NCBI RefSeq assembly: GCF_964275005.1
Contig: NC_092688.1
Location: 24,491,440 to 24,555,439 of the forward strand
Direction: 5' to 3'
Source of the DNA: Diadema setosum
Taxonomy: Eukaryota; Echinodermata; Echinoidea; Diadematoida; Diadematidae
Length of the DNA: 64,000 nucleotides
Shown piece by piece: positions 11,581-23,601 of this stretch; the stretch's first letter is position 1, and each line of letters opens with the position of its first letter. Under the pieces are notes generated by a model. That model was not told where the DNA came from, did not search any database, and saw nothing but the letters and a program-made list of their open reading frames with translations. Position numbers and translations under genes: made by a program.

Positions 11581-13838
11581 CCCCACCTCGCGCCCCTGGT
11601 GAATATTTTTTCCGTACATGGGAACGCTACAGGACATGAATTATTCATAAGTTGAGCTGAACTTTTGAAGTGCGCAAGCGCGTGGACTCTACAATTCTAT
11701 AGCTTACAATTCTATAGCTCGGCCAATTTGTACACGAATGAACGGACTCGCATACTGTACATACAGTGTATGGTAAGAGTACCACCTATCGGCAGGGTAC
11801 CTTGACATCGGCACCCTGCGTATCATGGCTGCACGCGTGGGATTAAGTGCCATTTGCTATGAAAACAATAAAAACGAAGAAACGAAAATCAAACTCACAA
11901 AAAAACTAACAAACCAGACTAAACACGTTTCAATTACACATTCGCTCAAGGTAACGACGCATGGCTGTGAAATTCACGTGTATTACCTATGGAGGGAGGG
12001 GGCATATGGAAAGGTTTTTGGCCAAAAGTCTACTAAAATCATTCTACAGCTGAGAGTGCGCGCTGCACGCACACACAAAACGCCAAGGTGCACGCTTTGA
12101 ATTATTCATGAGCCTACAAGGTCTGCCACACACGTCCTGCACACAGCAGTGATACGGACTGGTCCATTGTCGAATATGGGTAAAATGCTGCAGAAACAAC
12201 ATAGGGGCAGTCATAAACATAGCATTATATGGGTTAAATCTACATTGACAACATGAATTACATGCTTTTCATGAAATTGTTTACATTATCTGCTTTTTAA
12301 CTGACCACACACTCACACACACACACACATATACGCACACACTGACTGAGGTATCAATCTTATATTGCTGACAGTCGCTTTCTGGTCATGTGCAGCAACT
12401 TCAGTAAATTAATAGCAAAAGCCAAGTACACTCTAAAAGATGCACAAATAGAAACTGAAAGCTGATGTAGTGTAGATTCACAATCATGTTGGAATGTTGA
12501 CCACCGCAAGTTCCACCGGCACTGCACTGCACTGTGCTTCATGCTCCACTCGCGGTTACCTGGGCACGTTCACCCCCATTACACAATGGTGCACTCTGCG
12601 TATAGTGATGTGCTTGCCGAGAAAGATATGATCATCGAACATCATCGAAGAAGAAAATTCCTGTTTTCTATATCTTCTCAGCAACATATAAAGTCATAAC
12701 TGGTACAGTAGGTGGTCAGTTAATACAAGGGTTCACCGCTGACTTCAGGAAACTTAGAAATGAGAAATACATATCCAATTTACGTTATAACTCACGGTAT
12801 ATAAAATCATAACTCGTCCAAATGCAGCCACGAATAAACAGTGACGTCATATGATAATGAGCTTCTCTGAGTCGCTGATTGTGATTGGATTGAGGACGGG
12901 ACCTTCTCAGTTTTTTTGCCAATTCCGACAAGACCTACAATCCAATCACAATGAGTTTGACATATATGATAGAGAATTTTTTGGCGCGTAATATGGTAGA
13001 AGCCACAGCTTCATGTGCCATTCGGTTGCGGAGATACAGCCTTTCAAATAGGGAGGTATCACTGCATCACACGGCGAATACTTCAGGAAGTGTGTACAAT
13101 CTTATGGGGCAGTTATTCTGAAGTGAACTCACAAAGCTGTTTTTGAGCAGCCAGTCCGACGTTATTAGAAGTCCATTTATCTTCTAATTTTAGTATTCTA
13201 CAGAAAAATGTCATAAGACTAGAAAACCGCTAGCCACAAGTCCACGGACATTACTTACTCTATGATATTTTTCCATTAATGACAGTAAGTCGGGTTTTGC
13301 TTGTGCGTCTCCATAGGTTATAACACAGGGTGCGCGCGCGCGTGTTCTGTGTGTATTAAAAGAGACAACCTTTCCATATGGCCGATCGTGAGGTACCTTT
13401 TTAAGCTGCGCGAAGAAAATGGTCACATTCAAAACTGCAGTACTTTGAGTATAAGATTTAGGCGAATTTGTTTTATACTTTTGGAATAAACAAGCTACAG
13501 ATCCTTAGGGTGACGATTGGTGGTACCCTCAACCACACATTACATACAGTACATACGATTCGCAGTTCCCCGCTGGTAGATATTCGGGGAGCAGACAGCT
13601 TCGTGATTGTCAGCGCAGCCAGGGCAGCCGGCGTGGCGAGCATGAGCGAGCATGCAGGGTTCGAAGAAAGTGCAGTTGATTGTTGGAAGCAGGTACATAC
13701 GCAGCTCGCGTGAAATGAACAGCTTTACAAGCTACAACCTAAACTACAGCCATAGGCTTGGAATTGATGCCACATTACCACTATTCGTACATGCATAAAT
13801 GGCCAAATAAGAGTTCTTCCGAAATCTTTCGCACGCCT

Positions 13839-13864
13839 TTTTTTTTTTTTTTTTTTTTTTTTTT
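13839..13864. repeat. Poly-T run
   Basis: About 26 consecutive T inside element A. Confidence 0.9.
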
Positions 13865-14323
13865 GTCGATCGGGTACATGTACTCGTATTCGTTCGTAAA
13901 TAAACCGCTACCACAGAGCAGTTAGTAGGGCTACTTTGTACTTGGCTATGAAGCGAATGTGCATTCACAATCGACTTCTCAGTGATGCCATGCCAGTGAC
14001 TCGAGCATCGCGAGTGCACTTTCGAAATACAACGATAAGATCATGACCAATCCACATGTAAACTAATAATAGTAGATCGAACTTCAGTAGAGTCTAGTTT
14101 TACGTTTTCAAACCAATTAGTCAATTAGAAGTTATATGTGAGCGTGATTGTATTTAATGTACAGAGTGCTACGTGTGTGCAATTAAAATGAAACGTGTGT
14201 TGGATCGCAAGCGACAGTGCAGTTTCCTGCAGCTAGCTGCAGCGCAGGTTGATCGTACGCACCTCGTGAGTGCAGTGACATGTTTACGCACGAACGTATA
14301 CATGCGCAACCATTGTGCACAAC

Positions 14324-14349
14324 ACACACACACACACACACACACACAC
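14324..14349. repeat. (CA)n microsatellite
   Basis: A run of about 13 CA dinucleotides inside element A. Confidence 0.9.
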
Positions 14350-15069
14350 TCATACACAGGTACAACGTGTACTAGTAGCTAGCTAGCTCGCTGCAGCATC
14401 ATGTGCATGTGGCGTTCATTGTCGAAGTCCATGGGCATGCGCATTACATTCTTTCAGCTCAACTTATGAATAATTCATGTCCTGTAGCGTTTCCATGTAC
14501 GGAAAAAATATTCGCTCCGCTCGCTCGGGCTCGGTCGCTTCGCTCCCTCGCAGACTAACCGCCCCCCCCCCCCCCCCATGATCAAATCCTGGCTACGCCG
14601 TTGGTCCTGTTCGACAAAAAAAAAAAAGCGAGGGGGATTAGAATCGAGTTTCCTCTTGCTGTCTTGGCTGTATAAAGTGAAAGGTGACTCCTTCTGGTGT
14701 GTTGTAATTCAACCTTGACGTAACGTTCGCGGTGATAGGACTTTCTATCATTTTTTTTTTCTCTGGTTCGGGAGTGATACCATGATTTGATACATCATGC
14801 ATGATGTTCAAGATCCAACATTAGTTTGTTATGGGATTAGTCAGGTTACGCTGAGAAAGTTTCTCTTTCAAAACTCGGAAACTGGTGAGAGCGACGAATA
14901 GGCCTCCTCTGTTTAGTGTGGAATCATTCACATTCAGATACATCCACAGAGATACGCGTGATAAACTGCACTTTTAAAAGGGGAATTATTTCAGAATGTG
15001 AATTTTTATGAATATACATGTTTGTAAGAAAAGTATATTCAGGGCATCCTCTTAGGTTTTTAAACCCAC

Positions 15070-15291
15070 CGTGAATTTCGTTTTTGACTGCCCGGCAAGA
15101 TGGGACTGTATCGTTCCAAACAGGAAAGTAGGTCGACTTTCCAGGTAGAGATACACACTGCAATGTCTTGCTACCATTGATGACGTAACCTTCGCCACAG
15201 CTAAGAGTTATTACGGACCCAAAGTTAGTGATGTTGGAGTTCCATTGGCCATTTGACACATTGCCGGGATGGTTACAGAACCCGACTGACA
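15070..15291 (-). CDS. Receptor copy 1 exon 6: CCP (Sushi) domain
   Basis: A 222-base, phase 1-1 exon with acceptor CAG at 15294-15292 and donor GTGGGT at 15069. It encodes SVGFCNHPGNVSNGQW, then VITLSCGEGYVINGSKTLQC, then WNDTVPSC: a complete complement control protein module with four cysteines and the conserved Trp before the last one. NVS and NDT are possible N-glycosylation sites. It is nearly identical to 46660-46439 in copy 2. Confidence 0.9.
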
Positions 15292-15788
15292 CTGTTGGAA
15301 GAAGGAGAAACAAAACGGCTGATCATCTCATAAGCCCCCAAAAAAGAACTCATTGGTAATCTCTAATCAGTTGTCTGGTGTACCTTGTTGGTATTGTTCA
15401 ATGATATCTGTTCATCTCAAATTTCGAAGATTATTTTGGTGATCGTTTTACTTCTGAGATAAAAAAGGCTTAGTCTTAGTCCTATAGCTCTTAAAACTTC
15501 TGCAGTCGCTATAGTGATAAATGCAATGCCCTTATTATAACAATACATGTATTTGCAGCATTTTTATTGAAGAAGATGTGATTGCTTCATTGTGATTTAT
15601 AAAGTCACAAATTTGTCCCTTGTGTTTCATTTGTTATCTATGGCATTGACGGCAATTGCGAATGATTGCTTTGGAGGTGATAGAATCGATATTAGAGTTA
15701 TCATTTTGATCCTTCTTTTCATTCGTCTATGCTTCATAGAACAGTCAATGGATTTGTTTTTTCTTTTAAGTCACAGTTTTTAACTCAC

Positions 15789-16070
15789 CGTTGAATGCAG
15801 AAAACACAACGTGGTCGGAGTCAGGTTGTGTTTGGCTGGGACAGGTCCAATTGTGGGAATATTTTCTGTCAGAAATTATGTTGGCAAATGATTCTGATTG
15901 CAAACATACGCACGAACTTCGATGTATGAGAGCAACATCTTGGCCTCCGGACACTTGTTGACAGGTGGACATGCATTCGTCTTCAGAATGAACATGAAAT
16001 TCATCATTATGTGGAAAGAGAGACTGAAGTGTTTGTCCGGCACCTTTGTAGCAACCAATAAACGCAGGTT
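15789..16070 (-). CDS. Receptor copy 1 exon 5: WSC domain
   Basis: A 282-base, phase 1-1 exon with acceptor GTAG at 16074-16071 and donor GTGAG at 15788. It encodes EPAFIGCYKGAG, then EDECMSTCQQVSGGQDVA, then CVCLQ, the cysteine pattern of a WSC (putative carbohydrate-binding) domain (GCYxD...CxxxCxxxGYxxA...CxC). A short tail with NWTCPS follows the domain. The copy 2 exon is the same length with only scattered changes. Confidence 0.88.
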
Positions 16071-16693
16071 CTACGTGGAAAATAATACAACATACAAGCA
16101 GGATGATACACAAATACCAGGAATGAACTATTGTGACTATAAATATTTTCAGACGTTGTGAAAGTAAAGGAGTAGTTATGTAGGGGAACACTTGCTACGT
16201 CACCTATAAAATGGACAGAATGTATATCTCAAGGCTTACCGGAAATCAATCAGTGGGACTTTTAGGATTTTGTGGCTCTGAGTCGTATGAAAAGCATGTG
16301 CATAAAAAGGCTGAAAGCAAATCAAGCTAAGCTCTTCTTTTTTTCATATTATCGCTCATACCCGTTTATTACGCATTGCACACAGTAACTGAAGAATAAG
16401 TCAATTTGTACGCAACTCATACATCATTATCCTACCACCAATGTATGTCAATATGCAATGACATAGCAGTCAGAAACCATTACAAACGAATCTACGAAAT
16501 CAACGAAACTCGTTAAGCTGGCGATCTAAGTCCTCCAAGATGACTTTTCAAAAATCAAGTATGTGTGGATGGCAAAAAAAAATAGATAAATAAATAAAAA
16601 AAAATCAGACATGTGCCAATGAAGGATCTGGTGACGTGCAATGAGACACACTTTATTGAGTGGAACAAAAGGAGATCCACTACTCCATGTTAG

Positions 16694-18814
16694 TGGGGGG
16701 GGGGATGTGGGATGGGGGTGTCCCCCCTCCCACGGTAAGAACTTTTTGCATTTTGATGTTGTAAATGGTGCAATTTGATGCATGTTTTTGCGCGTTTTAT
16801 CGACAGTCCCACTTGTTTAAGGTAGCTGTATATTTTGATGTAGATTTTTATTGAAAAATTAGCCTATAAAATGGTATAATTTAACCCATTCCATACTGAA
16901 TGACGTGATGCCCATATAGGTTTAACACACAGGCCACCAGGTTCCCGTACGGAACAGGTTAAATACACTCCTTGTATTGATTCTTTTCACTGAATATCAT
17001 GAACGCGACTGAACCCGAGCGAGCGGAGCGAGCGAGGGGGGAGAGGAGGGTGTGGGAGGGTAAAGGGTGTGGGAGGGGAGTGTCCCCCTTCCACGGTAAG
17101 AACTTTTTGCATTTTGACGTTGCAAATGGTGCAATTTGATGCATATTTTTGCGCGTTTTATCGACGTGAAACAGTCCCACTCGTTTAAGGTAGCAGTATA
17201 TTTTGATGTAGATTATTATTGAACAATTTGCCTATAAAATGGTACAATTTAAATACACTTCTTGTATTAATACTTTTAACTAAATATCATGAACGAGACT
17301 GAATCCGAGCGAGCGGAGCGAGCGAGGGGGAGGCGAGGGTGTGGGAAGGGGAGGGTTTTGGAGGGGGTATCCCCCCCCCCTCCCACGGTGAGATTTTTTT
17401 TTAGCATTTTGATTTTGCAAATGATGCAATTTGATGTATATTTTTGCGTGCTTTAACGAGTTGAAACAGTCCCACTTGTGTAAGGTTGCAGTATATTTTA
17501 GTGTAGATTATTATTGAACAATTTGCCTATAAATTATCTTCTTGTATTAATTCTTACACTGAATATCATGAACGCTGTCTGTTCAGCAATCAAACAGAAA
17601 AAGCACGCACACAAAGGTGTAGATAGGGGCATATCCCCTCCCACACGAAAGTGATTTTTGCGTTTTCAGACCTGAAATGCAGCGATCTGGTGAAATTTTT
17701 TGGTGCAATACTTTTTCATCGAAATGTTAAAATCACGGAATTTAGATCTTATTCCGAATGTGCATCATAATGTGTGTATGTACAAAGTCTAGTGAGGTAG
17801 AGCTTAGGGGAAGGGGGATTCCCCCTCCCGCTCACGGAGCTTTTGCGTTTTTAGAATTGAACTAAAGCGATCTGGGGCACACTTTTTGTGGAAAATTCGG
17901 AAATTGTCATTCCAAAAAAATGTACCAAGTCTATAGTGGGTAACAAGCAGTGAATGGGTGGCAAGATACCTCTCCTATATTCAAGGGACCTTTTTTTTTT
18001 TTAGTTTTAAGCTTTTAGAACTGAAATTCACACACATACACACTTTTGTTGGAATACCTGGAAATTTGTCAATCAGAAGAGAAGTGTAGCAAGTCTGTGG
18101 AAGGAGATTCTGTATAATTTTCTGATTGCAGTTTAACGTGTTGGTGCGCACACTTTGTGTCATATTTGGAAAACTGTTTATGTTCAAAGTGTAGCCACAG
18201 TCTACTTCTATATGCATGGCAGGGGTGGGGTAGGGGCGGGCGAGCAGGGAGAAGGCGAGGGCGAGTGTTATCTCCATCTTTCCCTTACTATGGAGCTTTT
18301 GAGATATCCCGTATACGCATATTTGATGGAATATTTGGGAAATTACCAAAAATAAAATGATTTGGGGGGGGGGCGGAGACTGAGGGGGGAAAAGGTCGAT
18401 TAGAAGGGGAAATTCCCCTTGTACGCGAGGGAACTTTGAGCTTTCGAAATATAAGTGATAAGTCTTGTGCACTCAGAATTATTCATAATTTTTGGTAAAT
18501 CTAAAAAGTGTACTAAGCTAGGGAAAGAGGCAGAGAGGGGGAGGGTTTGGGAGGGCGATACTCCTCCCAAGCACAAGAGATTTTGCATATTTTTAATTGA
18601 AATTCAACGATCTGGTGCACACTTTGAGTAAAATATTAAAAAAATATATATGATCTTATTTGATGAAAGGTTGCAAAGGAGACCCGCTTCTTGTGCATGC
18701 ATACAGTATACACGCATTTTTTTTTTTCGCCTCCCAAATCCCCGGTCCAAATCTTAGGGGGGGGGGGGGGCGACCGCCCCCATCGCCCCCCCCCCCCCCC
18801 CGGCTACACCAGTG
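16694..18814. mobile_element. hAT-like element B, partial, inverted relative of element A left arm
   Basis: The sequence is an inverted relative of the left arm of element A, in the same order: family P units, the AAACAGAAAAAGCACGCACA block, the TAGAGCTTAGGGGAAGGGGG block, a G/C hairpin, and the terminus GGCTACACCAGTG (18802-18814), the inverse of CACTGGTGTAGCC. The left end has no terminal repeat. Copy 2 has about 150 bases (48193-48345) that this element replaces, so the left end was probably lost together with host sequence. No coding sequence. Confidence 0.75.
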
Positions 18815-19008
18815 CTTCCAAACACCTCTTTAATGGAAACCAAAGAAACCGAATCTGAGAAAGGAAAATATCAATCAAAGCCGAAAGAGGCACTATATTT
18901 GAATAATATGCCAATAATAATTGTGCTTCCAGACATTGATCTAGAGACGTCGCCAGATAAGCCGTGTCATAAAACACCAAACACTCCTAATATAAACCAA
19001 ATTCTTAC

Positions 19009-19086
19009 CTCGGCATTTCAGTCTAACAACTTGGTTCGACGAACATCCGGTGGTTGCCAATGAGCACTCCTCGAGGATGTTGTCAC
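19009..19086 (-). CDS. Receptor copy 1 exon 4: SRCR domain, second half
   Basis: A 78-base, phase 1-1 exon with acceptor ATAG at 19090-19087 and donor GTAAG at 19008. Together with the previous exon it reads RCEFGDNILEECSLATTGC then SSNQVVRLKCR, matching the SRCR ending (CxGxExxLxxCxxxxxGCxxxxxVxVxC). The six cysteines expected of the fold are accounted for across exons 3 and 4. Confidence 0.85.
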
Positions 19087-20673
19087 CTATCAATTGATAA
19101 TGAATAGTAAAACAAAATTATGTTTCATTGTCAAGGGAACCCACAACCCAAAGAGAAGTGTGGATTGAGTGAATACAGCTATATTAGTCATGTTAGTAGA
19201 ACACATCAGTGAAAGTTTTAGGGAAATCAGAGTTGATGCAGAAGTTCAACACCAAAATTTTAACAATTCATAACTTCTGCATCGATTTTACGATTTTCTT
19301 CAAGCTTTCACTGATGTGTTCTACTAGTGTTGCTGCTTTTACTCAATCCACATTTCTCTTTGGGTTTTGGTTTCCTTTAAGCCGTTTTGATTTGGGTACA
19401 ACAAGAACATGAAAGATTAATCAAAATAATCTACGGTGACTTATTTCATTGACGAAGTGAGAGAGAGTGATTGTTTGTGTCTATGGACATCTAGGACAGT
19501 TTAGCTATACTTGGGAGAGGTTTTATTGTGCAGCTCCCGACAATGTCCGTTTTCAATTGAATAATTTTGTCAACATTTGCTTGTGAATTCACTGCGACAT
19601 ATCATCACTCAAGCTGTGAGACGAATATGGGCAAGCCAGAAAAAAAAAATCGCATTAAGAAATATCGGAAATTTCAAACTCTTTATGCAAGAATTACATC
19701 TTTGTTTGTTTGTTTGTTTGTTTGCTTGCATTTGTTATGCTTCTCGCACAACGTGCAAATGAATGTACGTTGTTGTAAGACTAAACAGTATATAACAAAA
19801 CTACAAAGAAGGAAAATAAAAATACGAGTTCATGTGATACTACAAGATAATAATCATCCATCCCCCATGTTTGTGCTTTCAAAATGTCGATTTTTGCAAT
19901 ACTGAGAAATATGCAGTGGGAAAAGGATGTATCATACAGCTGACATGTGCAGTTGTACTTCAAAAGTATTGCAAAATTCAAAATTACTCCTAAGAAATTT
20001 GGTTGGCATTGCAGGTGCAATTACCAATACGCCATGCTGTACACGAATGTTCCGTTTATCACAATAGGGATATGAAGCACTGAATTGCATGTAATTAGTT
20101 CTTGAAATATCAAACGTTAATTTTCTACAGTTCAATATTGTTTATGGGTTTTGAATAGTTCAGACTTTAATGTATTCTTATAGGGATATCCGAATTTCTC
20201 TGAGAAAATAGGACATTTGCATCAATCCCGAAAGGTATGAAAAGTAATAATGGGGCAAATTAACCATGTTATTTACATAAAAAATATGAATGATTACCTT
20301 GCCAAGATGGAACATGGATGGAGACAGTTCATTTTCAGTCGTTGTGATTAGTTTTAAATTAAGCATAGTTGTTGCAGTTCATGTTGAATGATGAACAAAA
20401 ATAGAAGAGAAAATCTAATGAGCCAAAGATTGAAATTGTTATTTTTTTTTCTTCTTTGTAAATAGTTATTTTTTCATTGGTAAAAAATGTCAGTGTCTTT
20501 ACGGCATTACAGTTTGATCCGACGAATCACATGTATAACTAGCAATATTCGAAGTATATTATTTATGAGAGTGGGATACATAATTTGAACCGATGCAAGT
20601 AAGCTGAAGGGAATTCAGGGCTTCATAGGACACATGAAATACAACCGAATTCTTTAATTGTATGATTATACTG

Positions 20674-20863
20674 CACTCTAAAAACGCAAATGTTGAATCA
20701 ACATTTAAAAGGGCCGAGGAGTGACAGCATTTTTTGAAGTGTTGCATCCAACTTTTAAAATAACATTTTAAATGTTGAATCTAGCAGGAAAACCAACACT
20801 TTGAAAATGTTGTCACTCCTTGGCCCTTTTAAATGCTAATTCAACATTTGTGTTTTTAGAGTG
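20674..20863. mobile_element. Palindromic MITE, 190 bp
   Basis: CACTCTAAAAACGCAAATGT and the following stretch to GAGTGACA are matched by the inverse sequence ending ACATTTGTGTTTTTAGAGTG. The element is nearly a full-length palindrome with GTTGAATCAACA-like inner repeats. Copy 2 lacks it at the equivalent site (about 50090), where flanking intron sequence is continuous, so it inserted after the gene duplication. A (CA)n tract (20877-20912) follows at once. Superfamily not assigned. Confidence 0.75.
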
Positions 20864-20874
20864 TGTCACACATA

Positions 20875-20876
<2 letters not shown>

Positions 20877-20912
<36 letters not shown>
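20877..20912. repeat. (CA)n microsatellite
   Basis: A CA run next to the palindromic MITE; absent from copy 2. Confidence 0.9.
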
Positions 20913-20915
<3 letters not shown>

Positions 20916-21468
20916 AAAATCGATGTCGAAGATAATTATGTTATGCAAGTTGGGGCTTTGGATTTGGGGCCATGGATCGCTTTGTTTGGAAAAAAAAAAG
21001 AGAAAAAAATGCAGGAATAATAATGAACTGTGGTATGCTCAATTTTATAGTGTCCTGGCAAAAAGACGCAAACAATCTGCAAAGATCATTAAAAATAAGA
21101 TAACTAGAAATGGAGGTGTTTCTTCTTGTTTGTTAAATTATATTTGCGAACCGCTTGGCAAATGGTTAGTTATAGTAAATCTTTAATTCCATAAATCTGC
21201 ATATCTAATGCTAGGTACCTCCGAGGAGCGGTCCGAATGAAGTCTGCCAAAATAGTTTCACTGCCAATCAATGAAAAAAAAAAAAAAAAAAAAAAACTAA
21301 CACAACAGAACACAGCACAACAAAACAGAATCACTTTTGTTCAGCCTCCGACAAGTAACCATGATTTCAGGGGTAGTAGCAAAGTCTCTGGGTCATAGGT
21401 CAATAATGTTCCGATATTTAAATCTTAATGCTACACGTATACTCCTCAATGTTTATTTATGCACTCAC

Positions 21469-21675
21469 CGAATTCACATCGGAACTGTGTAAACCTGTTC
21501 CTTGTCACAGTGCGGGGCAATGTCTGATTCAAATATTCCTGCACCGCTGGAAAGCCTAGTTTTCCGCAGAACAAATCAGCAGCCCTATCATTAAGGCACA
21601 CATATGAGTTTGTTTCAAAGACCACAAACCCGTCATGCGGTGAAGGTCCATTAACCAGCCTCACTGATGAATTTT
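21469..21675 (-). CDS. Receptor copy 1 exon 3: SRCR domain, first half
   Basis: A 207-base, phase 1-1 exon with acceptor CAG at 21678-21676 and donor GTGAGT at 21468. It encodes SSVRLVNGPSPHDGFVVFET, then YVCLNDRAADLFCGKLGF, the hallmark opening of a scavenger receptor cysteine-rich domain (VRLVxGxxxxEGxVEV...VCRxLGF). Copy 2 has three more residues (QTF) between YVCL and NDRA. The domain continues in the exon at 19086-19009. Confidence 0.88.
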
Positions 21676-21733
21676 CTGATGAGGAAGAAACCAATCATCT
21701 ATTATTACAAGTAATAAGTGCATATACGTTATA

Positions 21734-21737
<4 letters not shown>

Positions 21738-21772
<35 letters not shown>

Positions 21773-21783
21773 CATATATATAT

Positions 21784-21844
<61 letters not shown>

Positions 21845-21848
21845 ATAG
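21738..21848. repeat. (TA)n microsatellite
   Basis: Interrupted TA run adjoining the left end of the R1 element; a matching TA run adjoins R1 in copy 2. Confidence 0.9.
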
Positions 21849-21859
21849 TGCTTGTGTGT

Positions 21860-22551
21860 GTGACCCTTCGCCACAAAACCAACAAAATGTCGCCAGACAT
21901 GGACTTTTAGTTAAGGGCAGATTCTTAAAGAGCAGGCTTTAAAATGATGTATAACTCGATTCAAATGGACTCCCCAAACTTATCTAAATACTAGACAGAA
22001 AGCACACACTCTGGAAAAGTGTGAGCTGAGAAAAGAGGCTCTGAAGTACAGGGTCTATTCAAGCGCTTAATCTTACCAAGCCGTGCTAGCCATGCAATGA
22101 AAGGGACAAAACACAGGATGTAAATCACCGGAACAACAACAATGAAGGGACTATCAGATTAAACTGAAATTAAATATGTTTTATCAACACATTCTGTCCA
22201 TGATTAATGCCAAATTTCAAAGTAGTAGAATTATCTTTTCAAAAGTTATTAGACTTGAAAGTGAAGAATGTGTAAAGGATTTCAAGAAATGAAAGGGGGA
22301 CTCTGAAACATAATTATGTACCTGATCACTCTATTCTCCCACAGAAAAAAAAGGTTGTAGAAAAATTTCTTAAAACACACTTTTCCATTCATGTTACGGT
22401 CCAAAACTAAGGAATACTGTTAAAGAAGGATAGCTCTTTCAGAAAATATGAAAAACTCAAGATTTACTCGGTTGACCCATTTCACCTTTTTTGAGTCCTC
22501 ATGTAAAATCGAGGGGTGCGATTTTTTGTTCGTTTTGTGATGCACGGTCAC
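21860..22551. mobile_element. Family R1 MITE, full copy in copy 1 CUB/SRCR intron
   Basis: A 692-base element whose ends are inverted repeats: GTGACCCTTCGCCACAAAAC at the left and the inverse of GTGACCGTGCATCACAAAAC at the right, each followed by a GTCGC/ATCGC word. It is flanked by TA-rich DNA. The interior carries GGCTCTGAAGTACAGGGTCT, the intact form of the site into which element C inserted in another R1 copy. The same intron of copy 2 has an R1 at 50972-51615, so insertion predates the gene duplication. No coding capacity; TA flanks suggest, but do not prove, a Tc1/mariner relative. Confidence 0.8.
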
Positions 22552-23027
22552 ATATATGTGATGCATGTATCGCTACCTTACGCCCATGTGCGATTCGATG
22601 AATAACCCGTAGTCAAAACAGTTTTCCAACTCAATCCTCCCAGTTTCTTTTTCTTTCTTTTTAACTGTCACATTAATGTTAGACTTGGCACACTCAGTTA
22701 CAACACTCTACAACATGTTTATAAAGGCATCAAAGCACTTATGCCTTTGTAGTTTCATACACAGTTCACTCAGTATATCAAGAGAGTGAAAGAGGATAAA
22801 AGTCAGCTTCTTTGGAATAAGCATGAGTCACATTTTGAGGGTTTTTAGGGCTTTTCTCATACTTATGCTCTTTTCTCAAAGGCACAGTATTTGCCAAACT
22901 CCGAAATCAAGTCGCAGGACTTTGTGCATTATCTTGCATTAGAGGGTCAATTGTAAACAAAATGTTACGGACAGCATGAAAGATTTTCTGCCCGGGATTA
23001 CCCAACAAAGCCGGCATGAATGATATT

Positions 23028-23033
<6 letters not shown>

Positions 23034-23082
<49 letters not shown>

Positions 23083-23109
23083 CTATGTGTGTGTGTGTGT
23101 GTGTGTGTA
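23034..23109. repeat. (GT)n microsatellite
   Basis: An interrupted GT run; a shorter one at about 52555-52591 occupies the matching position in copy 2. Confidence 0.9.
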
Positions 23110-23449
23110 TTTTGTATGAACAGGCGACTTTATTTTCCCTTAACTTTCACTTCAACATTGAAACCTATCTAGATAATATATGTCTTTCTCAGTAGGCAAA
23201 TGGTTAGAGGTGCCTTACTTGTCAGCGAAGAGGAGTTTAGTAAATCCTGCAAAATATCATATCAAAAGACTGTTGATCGCTTTCTACTTTTATTGCAAAA
23301 TTTGAACATTCCTTTTCTTTGTGATATATATATATACAATAAAATCCGCTTGGAATGTAATGCAAATTTAGGTGACTCAGGGAAATAAGAGTAACATCAC
23401 ATTCATGCGCCCATTATGTTGTAATGTCACTTCGAACCATCATGAAACC

Positions 23450-23601
23450 TTCTGAATGTTCCACGAACTTTGAAGGAAGATAAAACCCCACCTGTTAATA
23501 CACTCTGAATTCCAACTTTCTCCGTTGTCTTCAAAAACAACAGTTCTACAGCAAAGATTTTCCGAAGACATCGCACGACAGAATGTCGATCGAAAATTGC
23601 T
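23450..23601 (-). CDS. Possible extra exon, receptor copy 1 only
   Basis: A short open minus-strand stretch starts after an AG near 23601, is in frame with the CUB exon's leftover two bases, and encodes a cysteine-rich segment including NLCCRTVVFEDNGESW. A GT follows AACAG near 23495. It leaves phase 2 rather than the phase 1 that the SRCR exon needs, so it cannot by itself close the phase gap unless a weaker donor is used. Copy 2 lacks this whole block. It may equally be noncoding. Confidence 0.25.

Larger units (their letters stand above)
11602..14512. mobile_element. Inner segment of element A bounded by 60-bp inverted repeats
   Basis: AATATTTTTTCCGTACATGG, then the rest to GAGCTGAA at 11602-11661, is repeated inverted at 14453-14512 with only a base or two different. 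The 2.9-kb interior is unique in the window, contains CCAAT words, a (CA)n tract near 12309, a poly-T run (13839-13864) and a (CA)n tract (14324-14349). It has no recognisable coding sequence. No target duplication is visible, so whether it is a separate nested element or the element's own core is open. Confidence 0.55.
9074..14603. mobile_element. hAT-like non-autonomous element A, inserted in copy 1 intron
   Basis: The left end CACTGGCGTAGCC (9074-9086) and right end GGCTACGCCGTTG (14591-14603) form 13-base inverted repeats with two mismatches. They are flanked by the perfect 8-base duplication GTCCTGTT (9066-9073 and 14604-14611). Copy 2 has the same intron sequence with a single GTCCTGTT (46027-46034) and no insertion, an empty site. 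An 8-bp duplication and ends beginning CA fit the hAT superfamily. The 5530-base element has no transposase. It carries a G-run/C-run hairpin at the left end, a tandem array of about 260-bp units (10230-11580), and an inner segment with its own inverted repeats (11602-14512). Confidence 0.8.

Noticed and set aside
11825-12100. 91-residue frame inside element A
   Set aside because: Low-complexity Lys/Asn/Thr start with no motif; no sign of a transposase.
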